Positions 1-5,438 of a stretch of 8,178 nt of DNA are shown here, piece by piece. The stretch's first letter is position 1; each line of letters starts with the position of its first letter. The stretch is from positions 1 to 8,178 of the forward strand of contig JAHKXX010000142.1 in the NCBI GenBank assembly GCA_020627425.1, in the 5' to 3' direction. Source of the DNA: a bacterium (lineage in GTDB: Bacteria > Bacillota > Clostridia > Oscillospirales > Acutalibacteraceae). Under the pieces are notes generated by a model. It searched no databases, had not been told where the DNA came from, and saw nothing but the letters and a program-made list of their open reading frames with translations. Position numbers and translations under genes: made by a program.

Positions 1-21
1 GCTCTCGATTGGCGGTTTTTT
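1..21 (+). terminator. Probable 3' half of an intrinsic terminator, cut by the window edge
   Basis: The window opens with a GC-containing stretch ending in GGCGG, followed directly by six T residues (16-21). This is the usual shape of the descending arm and U-tract of a rho-independent terminator. The matching 5' arm would lie before base 1, so the stem cannot be confirmed here. If right, it ends an upstream transcript and the methylase operon starts just after it. Confidence 0.35.
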
Positions 22-33
22 CGTTCGGGAACG
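22..33. repeat. 12-nt inverted repeat
   Basis: Two 5-nt arms (CGTTC and GAACG) are separated by GG. It sits directly after the T-run and 40 bases before the methylase start. It may be part of an operator or chance; no promoter hexamers with good spacing were found next to it. Confidence 0.3.
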
Positions 34-49
34 GTTGATATAGCTGTTA

Positions 50-62
50 GGTGATTATCACC
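50..62. promoter_or_regulatory. 13-nt perfect palindrome next to the methylase ribosome binding site
   Basis: GGTGAT and ATCACC flank a single central T, giving a perfect odd palindrome that ends one base before the AAAGGAG ribosome binding site (64-70). On DNA it could be a dimeric repressor operator; on RNA it could fold as a 5-bp hairpin beside the ribosome binding site. Either would control the first gene of the run. The sequence shows the symmetry only; the role is inference. Confidence 0.35.
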
Positions 63-73
63 GAAAGGAGTGG

Positions 74-1057
74 ATGACTATCAAAACACCTGTCTCATGG
101 GTAGGAAATAAAACCTCAATCCTTCCGATAATCTATGAAGCGTTCCCGTTGAATTATGAACGATACATAGAACCGTTCGGAGGCTCGGGCGCTGTCCTGC
201 TCGGTAAGGAGAAGCCCGACAAATTTGAGGTGTACAACGATTATAATCAAGATCTCGTGAATCTGTTTCTGTGCATGAGGGACAGACCTATGGCGTTGAT
301 TAACGAACTCGGCTTTATGAATCTTAACTCTCGCGCTGAATTCAAGCTTATGACCGCTTTTCTGGAAAAGAAGCCTATGCCGAAATTATCATTTGAGGAA
401 GAATTTGCTCTTACAAAAAAGATGTTTCCTCCGCTTGAAGCGAAAGAACTAATAGAGATTCAGATAAAAAACACGGAGTTATATAACGTAAAACGCGCGG
501 CAATATTCTTAAAGGTGCTGCGATACAGCTACTCAAGCACAGGAAAGTCCTTTGGATGTCAACCCTTTGACATCAGAACTCTGTTTGATTTAATCAAGCA
601 AGTTTCCGACAGACTCAGTAACGCGGTTATAGAGAATCAGGACTTTGAAACGCTTATAAAGCACTACGATAGAAAAAACTCATTCTTCTATCTGGATCCG
701 CCTTATTACTATACAGAGAGTATGTATCAGGTTGGATTTACGGTAGAGGATCATTTGCGTTTGTTGGAGTTATTATGCTCAATAGATGGATTGTTTCTGC
801 TTTCATATAACGATTGTCCTGTTATACGCGAAATGTACAAGGATTTCTGTATTGTCAGCTTCAGCCGGGTTCATTCAATGGCGCAGAAATACGAGCCGGG
901 CAAAGAGTTTCACGAGCTCCTTATCGCAAACTACGATATTTTAGAGCGAACCAAAAACAAGCCCTACCAACTTACTATTTTTGACACAGGCGAGAAAGCC
1001 GAAGTCAGTAATCTACTGAAAGGAAGTATAATTCATTATGGAAAGAGAAATATTTGA
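74..1057 (+). CDS. DNA adenine N6-methyltransferase, D12 class (Dam/DpnM-like), orphan
   Basis: This 327-residue protein is a class D12 N6-adenine DNA methyltransferase that transfers a methyl group from S-adenosylmethionine to adenine in a specific DNA site. The N-terminal WVGNK (9-13) matches the family's W-x-G-x-K entry motif. The AdoMet-binding motif YIEPFGGSGAVLL is at 31-43, and the catalytic DPPY is at 208-211, followed by two more Tyr. ELLIANY near the C-terminus is also family-typical. It is longer than classical Dam (about 270-280 residues), with extra sequence between the two motifs and a C-terminal tail. The ATG at 74 is preceded by AAAGGAG (64-70) with a short 3-nt spacer; no better in-frame start exists. 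It overlaps the next gene by 20 bases. No restriction endonuclease is beside it, so self-protection of a mobile element or epigenetic regulation is more likely than a restriction-modification pair. Target site (GATC or other) cannot be read from sequence. Confidence 0.93.
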   Translation: MTIKTPVSWVGNKTSILPIIYEAFPLNYERYIEPFGGSGAVLLGKEKPDKFEVYNDYNQDLVNLFLCMRDRPMALINELGFMNLNSRAEFKLMTAFLEKKPMPKLSFEEEFALTKKMFPPLEAKELIEIQIKNTELYNVKRAAIFLKVLRYSYSSTGKSFGCQPFDIRTLFDLIKQVSDRLSNAVIENQDFETLIKHYDRKNSFFYLDPPYYYTESMYQVGFTVEDHLRLLELLCSIDGLFLLSYNDCPVIREMYKDFCIVSFSRVHSMAQKYEPGKEFHELLIANYDILERTKNKPYQLTIFDTGEKAEVSNLLKGSIIHYGKRNI

Positions 1058-1256
1058 GAGTTTTGTATTTGTCGGTATTCCGAGAGAAGCGGCGGAGATA
1101 GCCGGAATAGGACCTTCAACGGTTGTGAACTGCCACGCGGACAAGGGTGTTCTTATGCTCGTAAAAGAGCAGGAGGAAGCAGAGCAGGGAGTGTGTATCT
1201 GCCCTGAGTGTCTGGCAGATATGTTAGCGGAAAGCGAGGATGAATCCTATGGATAA
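1038..1256 (+). CDS. Small AbrB-like protein with C-terminal Cys cluster
   Basis: This is a 72-residue protein. Residues 8-43 follow the swapped-hairpin AbrB/MazE/SpoVT pattern: a short strand, IPREAAEIAGIG, then a strand-turn-strand ending in GVLMLVKE. In that family such a fold makes dimers that bind promoter DNA. Here the usual basic residues are few, so DNA binding is less sure. After it comes C53-x-C55-x2-C58, which with C32 and H33 could hold a metal. The ribosome binding site GAAAGGAAG (1018-1026) lies inside the methylase gene, 11 bases before the ATG. It overlaps the methylase by 20 bases and the next gene by 8, so the three are surely co-transcribed. A MazE-type antitoxin is possible in fold, but no toxin gene is adjacent. 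The gene is convincing from context; the fold call is moderate. Confidence 0.7.
   Translation: MEREIFESFVFVGIPREAAEIAGIGPSTVVNCHADKGVLMLVKEQEEAEQGVCICPECLADMLAESEDESYG
1236..1240 (+). promoter_or_regulatory. Ribosome binding site that selects the ATG at 1249
   Basis: GAGGA lies 8 bases before the ATG at 1249, good spacing. The in-frame ATG at 1240 overlaps this site and would have no spacer, so 1249 is the better start for the following AbrB-like gene. Confidence 0.6.
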
Positions 1257-1536
1257 AATACTGAAGGTTCTCGGAAAGAAGGGCGTAGTAATTATTCCAT
1301 ACGAAATCCGCAAGGAGCTTGGCTACAATTACAACGACGTTATATCCTTCACTCCGCGCCGCGACGGATCAATCATTATCAGAAAGGAAGAACTCTGTGA
1401 CAACTGTATCGACGCGGAGGACGAAACCATGACGCTTGAAGGGTTCCTCGACGCTCTAAACGAGGATGAGCAGCGTGACGCGCTTGTTCATCTCACTACC
1501 CTTTGGGCAGAACGCAGAAAGGACAGGAAAAGATGA
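1249..1536 (+). CDS. AbrB/MazE/SpoVT-family DNA-binding protein
   Basis: This is a 95-residue protein from the ATG at 1249. Residues 3-46 match the AbrB swapped-hairpin domain well: GKKGVVIIPYEIRKELGY corresponds to the family's 'g.v.iP..iR..Lg' core, and DGSIIIRKEE closes the hairpin. A C50-x2-C53 pair follows directly, then an acidic linker and an amphipathic C-terminal helix (about 62-95) ending in a basic tail that may drive dimer contacts. AbrB-type dimers bind promoter DNA as transition regulators or antitoxin repressors. Its partner upstream has the same plan (hairpin then Cys motif), suggesting paralogues or a heterodimer. Its TGA overlaps the next ATG as ATGA, giving translational coupling. 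It is a likely local regulator of the element, though the target is not visible. Confidence 0.82.
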   Translation: MDKILKVLGKKGVVIIPYEIRKELGYNYNDVISFTPRRDGSIIIRKEELCDNCIDAEDETMTLEGFLDALNEDEQRDALVHLTTLWAERRKDRKR

Positions 1537-2222
1537 GGATAAAGATTTTTCAGATTAATACCGATAAGGACGCTGAAAAGGTAAAGTTTCGCGCCTTAAA
1601 TGAGGTCGAAGTCGTCGATCCTAAAATCTACAAGAATGTCTATCACGGAGATGTTGAGGCGGAAAGCCTTGAACAGATATACAGTATGTTCAACGATAAC
1701 CGTCCGCCCACCTTCCAGGGACACAGCCTGTCTATGTCTGACATTGTTCAGATCTGTGACAAGGAGGATACCCTTATGGAAAATGACGCTTGCTATTATT
1801 GCGACGAGATTGGCTTTAAAAAGGTTGATTTCGACGCTGATAAATGCGCGGATATGTCGGGTATGAGAGTTGTGTATGTCACTCCGAACCATACGCCGCT
1901 TGATATCCGTATATTGTCTGACCTTCGTTCTCTGCAGAACGCCGTTGACGGTCTTATTGAGCCGATTTATTCCGAACCCGAGGGAATTGTCCTCGTCGGT
2001 AATGATGAGGCGAAGCTGAGAAATATGAAAGGCAACCGACGCATCGGCGACGGCTCCTCAATTATCGCGGGACCGTTTTTTGTATGCGGTGACTCAGGCG
2101 AGGATTTTATTTCCCTTACAGACAAACAGGCTGAGGAATATATGGAAAAATTCGCACAACCCGAGGACATTTCTGACGCTGAAGTTCAGCAGGACACCGG
2201 CTTTACAATTCATTTTTTCTAA
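1533..2222 (+). CDS. YodL domain plus DUF3846 domain protein
   Basis: This is a 229-residue cytoplasmic protein with two recognisable modules. Residues 1-104 fit the YodL domain: MRIKIFQIN at the start, a central SLEQIYSMFN segment, and YYCDEIGFKKVDF at its end. Residues 111-207 fit DUF3846: MRVVYVTPNHTP start, the 'LQNAVDGLIEPIY' segment, a GIVLVGNDEAK strand, and the GPFFVCGDSGEDF strand, closing with a helix. Both families are frequent in plasmids, phages and conjugative elements of Firmicutes, often beside antirestriction genes; their biochemical activity is not established. Start: an in-frame TTG at 1503 would add 10 residues, but the ATG at 1533 overlaps the previous stop as ATGA and has AGGA at 1525-1528, so it is preferred. 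The domain calls are from memory of family patterns. Confidence 0.85.
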   Translation: MRIKIFQINTDKDAEKVKFRALNEVEVVDPKIYKNVYHGDVEAESLEQIYSMFNDNRPPTFQGHSLSMSDIVQICDKEDTLMENDACYYCDEIGFKKVDFDADKCADMSGMRVVYVTPNHTPLDIRILSDLRSLQNAVDGLIEPIYSEPEGIVLVGNDEAKLRNMKGNRRIGDGSSIIAGPFFVCGDSGEDFISLTDKQAEEYMEKFAQPEDISDAEVQQDTGFTIHFF

Positions 2223-2243
2223 ACAATATAAGGAGAGATACTT

Positions 2244-2663
2244 ATGTATAACAACAGATCAAGAAACAACAAAAACACAAACAGAAACAGCGGCAAGCGA
2301 CGCCCGCCCCGTGTTACCACTAAAATTGACAGGCTCTACGAAAGCGATGATAGCGCCGTTAAGGCATACGCAAGTGTCAACATTGCCGGAATGGTTGCTA
2401 TCCACGGACTACGCGTTATGGACTCAAATAAAGGATTGTTTGTGGCGATGCCCTCGCGCACTTATGAGGACAGAAACGGCGAAACAAAATACGCTGATAT
2501 AGCTCATCCGATTTCCGCTGAGGCGAGGACTGCTATTAACGACAGTGTGCTCAAGGCGTATGAGAACGCGCTCGCAGAAGAACAGACTCAGAGCGACGCG
2601 GATGAAGTGTCCGACTACGATGCCATAGATGAGGACGATCTGCCGTTTGAGCAGAGTATGTGA
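2244..2663 (+). CDS. SpoVG-family protein with basic N-terminus and SSB-like acidic tail
   Basis: This is a 139-residue protein. Residues 25-110 are a SpoVG domain: KIDRLYESDD start, ASVNIAGMVAIHGLRVMD, the signature GLFVAMPSR (64-72), DIAHPI (85-90) and the closing helix. SpoVG proteins are small nucleic-acid-binding regulators of sporulation, septation and virulence in Firmicutes. This one departs from chromosomal SpoVG (about 85-100 residues) by a 24-residue Asn/Arg/Lys-rich N-terminal extension and a 30-residue acidic C-terminus containing DEDDLPF (129-135). That motif resembles the DDDLPF tip by which SSB recruits repair and replication proteins, but here four residues follow it. AAGGAGAG at 2230-2237 is a strong ribosome binding site, 6 bases before the ATG. 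It is likely a mobile-element version acting on element DNA or RNA. Confidence 0.9.
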   Translation: MYNNRSRNNKNTNRNSGKRRPPRVTTKIDRLYESDDSAVKAYASVNIAGMVAIHGLRVMDSNKGLFVAMPSRTYEDRNGETKYADIAHPISAEARTAINDSVLKAYENALAEEQTQSDADEVSDYDAIDEDDLPFEQSM

Positions 2664-2674
2664 GAAGGTCGCTT

Positions 2675-3397
2675 ATGAAAACAATTAAATCTATAGTATC
2701 AATAACGCTGACTGCCGTCTTGTGTTTAATAATCGCGGTATCTTCCGTTCCGTATGTTTCCGCGCTTTCCAAGCCCAAGGCTCCTTCCCGTGTGCTGTAC
2801 CGCTCGGATTACGCAATTGAGGAACATTGTCTGACTTTTAAACCTTCACCAAGCGGCGCAACCGGTTATCAGGTTCAGGTGAGAGATTCAAACGGTAAGA
2901 TTACATTGAATAAGTTTTACAAAAGCACCGCAAGGACCAAAAGCTTTTATAAACTCGACGGCGAGTATGTTCTGTGGAACTTCAACAAGCATATCAAGGA
3001 CGGTCAGTTTTATAACATTAAAGTCAGAGCATTTAACGCGAATGACTATAAGTCGGGAAAACCGAGTAATGCTAAGTACAGCGGCTGGACTTCAACCTAT
3101 GCCGCGGAAACCGTAACGGGAGCGAAAGCCCTGAGAGTTAATAAGAACGGCGGCGTAAGGATTTCATGGAACAAAACCAAAGGCGCGACCTGCTATACTT
3201 TACGCTTCGCGTTTGTTGACAACAAAGCGGTTAGATTGGGCAAGACCATAAAGGAAACAAATATCAGTCTTTCAAAAATCGGCAATGTTTCGCTTAAAAA
3301 CGCCAAGAAAATCACAATGGAAATCGTTCCCGTTAAGATTACAAAGCTCGCGTATCACGGTGCGGACTGGAAGTTCCATAAATTAGTTATTAAATAG
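2675..3397 (+). CDS. Secreted protein with two fibronectin type III-like domains
   Basis: This is a 240-residue exported protein. A Sec signal peptide spans residues 1-30: lysines at 2 and 5, a hydrophobic core, and VSA before the likely cut at 30/31. The mature part looks like two beta-sandwich modules. The first is about 38-145 with GATGYQVQVR and FYNIKVRAFN, closing with WTSTYAAET. The second is about 147-238 with VRISWNKTKGATCYTLRF. These are hallmarks of FN3-like domains in clostridial secreted proteins. No LPXTG, lipobox or transmembrane anchor follows, so it is released or held non-covalently. A GTG at 2660 overlaps the previous stop and would add five residues, but AGAAGG (2663-2668) sits 6 bases before the ATG at 2675, so that start is chosen. 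It is co-transcribed with the SpoVG-family gene (11-base gap). Its binding partner is unknown. Confidence 0.82.
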   Translation: MKTIKSIVSITLTAVLCLIIAVSSVPYVSALSKPKAPSRVLYRSDYAIEEHCLTFKPSPSGATGYQVQVRDSNGKITLNKFYKSTARTKSFYKLDGEYVLWNFNKHIKDGQFYNIKVRAFNANDYKSGKPSNAKYSGWTSTYAAETVTGAKALRVNKNGGVRISWNKTKGATCYTLRFAFVDNKAVRLGKTIKETNISLSKIGNVSLKNAKKITMEIVPVKITKLAYHGADWKFHKLVIK

Positions 3398-3411
3398 TTT
3401 GCGTTGTGGTC

Positions 3412-3440
3412 TGGACTTTTGGATTGCTTCCTGATATATT
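3412..3440 (+). promoter_or_regulatory. Candidate promoter with extended -10 for the lipoprotein gene
   Basis: TGGACT (3412-3417, four of six matches to TTGACA) is followed by a 17-base spacer and TATATT (3435-3440). A TG two bases upstream of the hexamer (3432-3433) makes an extended -10. Transcription would begin near 3446, about 20 bases before the start codon and just ahead of the ribosome binding site. This is the longest non-coding gap after base 73. It was judged by eye only. Confidence 0.45.
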
Positions 3441-3466
3441 GTGTTGCTAAGAAAGGAGCGATTTAT

Positions 3467-4222
3467 ATGAAGAAAAGAATCGCGGCTATAATAGCCATAA
3501 TGATGTTAGCAGGAACAATGGCGGCTTGTGCTAAAAGCGAGGCGGCAGTATCTAAACCATCGTATACTACAGAAACGGTAAAAGCAGCCACAGCGCCTTC
3601 AACTGCAGAGCCGACGACGGAAAGAGAAACCGAGAGTGCGACTCAGGCGAAGAATAAGCCGAAAAAAGCAAAGCATAAAAAGAAACATTCCGCAAAAGTT
3701 AAAGTTACAGTTGAGCCGACAGAAACGGCTTCCGTGGTAAAGGCGAAAACTGAAACTGCAACCAAGAGCTACGCTGTAAAGGTTACTCAACCCGCTACAG
3801 AAAAACCTGCTCAAAAAGCAACACAAAAATCTACACAGAAACCAAAAGTCAAATCCACATCGAAACCGAAGAATACTGCTCCAAAGCCAAAAGCTAATCC
3901 GAAACCGAAATCCGAGCCTAAGCCCAAGCCGACAAAGCCTGCTCCCAAAAAACCGACAGTTGATATCAGCAGAGTTGTCAGCGCAGGGATAAGCTATGGC
4001 AAAGGCAGAGGTATGAAGTATGACTCGTCGCTTACAACGGGCAACTCAAGTTACTTTCCTCCGACAGACGGTTCAACCTACGACAGCACAGATGAGCTGA
4101 TATCAGCAGTAAAAGGAGATATCTCCTATATGATAGACAGCTTCTCAGGCGACTGTAAACCCGGCGACATAAGCTTCAACGTGATAGCTAAAGGCAAGGC
4201 AGTATACATAGTCTACTGTTAA
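3467..4222 (+). CDS. Lipoprotein with long Lys/Pro/Thr-rich stalk and small orphan C-terminal domain
   Basis: This is a 251-residue predicted lipoprotein. The N-terminus MKKRIAAIIAIMMLAGTMAAC has a basic start, a hydrophobic core and a lipobox-like MAAC with the lipidated Cys at 21. Residues 22-165 are low complexity: Thr/Glu-rich near the membrane, then a very basic Lys-rich stretch (63-80), then many KPK/PKP repeats (114-163), a stalk able to cross the cell wall. The last 85 residues (166-251) are a compact domain with VVSAGISYGKG, an acidic middle and a final beta strand ending in Cys251, which may pair with Cys230. I do not recognise this domain. GAAAGGAG (3451-3458) lies 8 bases before the ATG at 3467; a frame extending upstream to 3404 has no such site and would bury the signal peptide. 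It is flanked by its own promoter and hairpin. A surface exclusion or cell-wall-binding role is possible but only a guess. Confidence 0.83.
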   Translation: MKKRIAAIIAIMMLAGTMAACAKSEAAVSKPSYTTETVKAATAPSTAEPTTERETESATQAKNKPKKAKHKKKHSAKVKVTVEPTETASVVKAKTETATKSYAVKVTQPATEKPAQKATQKSTQKPKVKSTSKPKNTAPKPKANPKPKSEPKPKPTKPAPKKPTVDISRVVSAGISYGKGRGMKYDSSLTTGNSSYFPPTDGSTYDSTDELISAVKGDISYMIDSFSGDCKPGDISFNVIAKGKAVYIVYC

Positions 4223-4232
4223 TACAAAGAGA

Positions 4233-4260
4233 GAGCGTCCGAGCAATCGGGCGCTTCCTT
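4233..4260 (+). terminator. Hairpin with GCAA tetraloop, probable weak intrinsic terminator
   Basis: A nine-pair stem (4234-4242 with 4247-4255, including one T-G wobble) closes on GCAA, a stable GNRA tetraloop. It is followed by TTCCTTATTAT, a poor U-tract. It lies 11 bases after the lipoprotein stop and before the ArdA-like gene's ribosome binding site. It probably ends part of the transcription or protects the 3' end; read-through into the next genes is likely because no clear promoter was seen after it. Confidence 0.55.
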
Positions 4261-4270
4261 ATTATAAAGA

Positions 4271-4278
4271 GAGGTGAT
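4271..4278 (+). promoter_or_regulatory. Strong ribosome binding site that selects the ATG at 4283
   Basis: GAGGTGAT matches eight consecutive bases of the anti-16S consensus. The GTG at 4274, which would start a frame three codons longer, lies inside this site, so translation must begin at the ATG at 4283, four bases downstream. Confidence 0.7.
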
Positions 4279-4282
4279 AACG

Positions 4283-5437
4283 ATGATAAGAATAATAGCA
4301 AATCATTTCGATCATTCTGTTGAGATGGAGTTCCCGGAAAATGAAACTGTCCTCTTTACTAAATGTATGGAAATTCATGTTGCTGACGATTTTCCTCCTA
4401 TAGTTACAGCGGAAGAAGTTCTCGAGCCAAGAGAACTGTCAACTCTTGTTAATAAAGAGATAAATCTGGACGAGCTCAACTTCTTGGCAAAAAGATTAGA
4501 TAGTTTTACAGATAAAGAAATGACACAGTTTTTTACAGCTGCAAATTATGAGAGTATGAGTAATCTCAAAGATCTCATTAACCTTACCTTCAATCTGGAT
4601 AAGTATACGCTGATTACAGATATCAGTAATATGGCTGATGTAGGTTTAGAGTATACCTTAAACACGTCAGGATGCATTGATCCCAAGGAGATAGGAAGTG
4701 AAAGACTTGCAAAAATCGGCTATGAGCTTCTGAATTCTAACAAAGGCGTATTCACGCCATATGGACTGATGTTCAAAAGTGAAAAGCCAATGAGCGAAGT
4801 GTATGACGGTAAAGTATTTCCGGATTACGCTTATAAGGATTTCATACTGAGTGTTACCATCAGCAAAAACGGTAAATCAGAGAGTTTATTCTTACCGGAG
4901 AATGCGTTGGCAATCCGAAAAGCTGCAGCAAGGGTTGGCGCGCCTGAGATTGATAGTTGTGAGTTCAACATTGAATGTGAAAATCCAAATTACGTTTTTC
5001 TGAATGATTATTTCGCCGATGTCTTAAAGGGCGAAGGAATATTTGAACTGAATAAGCTGCTCGAAGTTCTTGATGAAACTCAGGTGGACTCAAAGAAATT
5101 GAGAGCGGCAATCGATCTCATGAATGTGTCAACGGCAAATAATATAATTACTCTTGCTGAAAACCTCGATGACCTCGAGTTTATAGAGGATGTGAGCTAC
5201 GGCGATTACGAAGCGATCGGAAGATTTTTCGTAGATACAGACTGCTATGAGGAATACGAAATCAGCGACGACCTTCAGGGATTCTTCAACTTCGCTGAGT
5301 TCGGAGAGTATATCGCTGAAGAAAAAGAAGGAGAGTTTGTTCCCGACGGCTTTATGTTCTATGACGGTGTAGGCGGAATGGACGACCTTCGCAGTCAGTT
5401 TGAATCTGAAGAATCAATGACAATGGGAGGAATGTAA
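4283..5437 (+). CDS. ArdA-like antirestriction protein with two tandem modules
   Basis: This is a 384-residue acidic cytoplasmic protein. ArdA proteins mimic the shape and charge of DNA to block type I restriction enzymes during entry of mobile elements. The C-terminal half (about 187-360) fits ArdA: FLPENALAIRKAAARVGAP, an ELNKLLEVLD helix, NLDDLEFIEDV, and a GFFNFAEFGEYIAEE segment followed by EFVPDGFMF (351-359). The N-terminal half repeats the same order: FPEN at 17-20, ELNFLAKRLD (64-73), NLDKYTLITDI, RLAKIGYELL, and VFTPYGLMF (156-164). It is therefore an internal duplication with strong divergence. ArdA is usually about 165 residues, so this is two units in one chain. The coding DNA of the first module is much more AT-rich (about 32% GC over 4441-4620) than that of the second (about 44% over 5161-5340). 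The stop is one base from the next start. Family call by pattern, good but not tested. Confidence 0.8.
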   Translation: MIRIIANHFDHSVEMEFPENETVLFTKCMEIHVADDFPPIVTAEEVLEPRELSTLVNKEINLDELNFLAKRLDSFTDKEMTQFFTAANYESMSNLKDLINLTFNLDKYTLITDISNMADVGLEYTLNTSGCIDPKEIGSERLAKIGYELLNSNKGVFTPYGLMFKSEKPMSEVYDGKVFPDYAYKDFILSVTISKNGKSESLFLPENALAIRKAAARVGAPEIDSCEFNIECENPNYVFLNDYFADVLKGEGIFELNKLLEVLDETQVDSKKLRAAIDLMNVSTANNIITLAENLDDLEFIEDVSYGDYEAIGRFFVDTDCYEEYEISDDLQGFFNFAEFGEYIAEEKEGEFVPDGFMFYDGVGGMDDLRSQFESEESMTMGGM

Positions 5438-5438
5438 T

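Noticed and set aside
74..1057. The methylase as part of a restriction-modification system
   Set aside because: No endonuclease or specificity subunit is encoded within the window; the neighbours are anti-restriction and regulatory genes. An upstream nuclease outside the window cannot be excluded.
1038..1536. The AbrB-like pair as a toxin-antitoxin module
   Set aside because: Both proteins look like the antitoxin/regulator type; no MazF-, VapC- or Doc-like toxin is adjacent.
1596..1892. 98-codon open frame on the minus strand inside the YodL-DUF3846 gene
   Set aside because: It lies wholly inside a well-supported gene, has no ribosome binding site that I could see and no recognisable protein pattern.
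2080..2502. 140-codon + frame across the junction of the YodL-DUF3846 and SpoVG genes
   Set aside because: It overlaps two strongly supported genes in another frame; the translation has no coherent domain.
3404..3466. Upstream extension of the lipoprotein frame
   Set aside because: It would place the signal peptide internally, and the ribosome binding site at 3451-3458 points to the ATG at 3467. This stretch better fits a promoter region.
3599..3826. Minus-strand frame rich in Cys, Phe and Leu
   Set aside because: This is the antisense of the Lys/Thr-rich stalk codons of the lipoprotein, a composition artefact.
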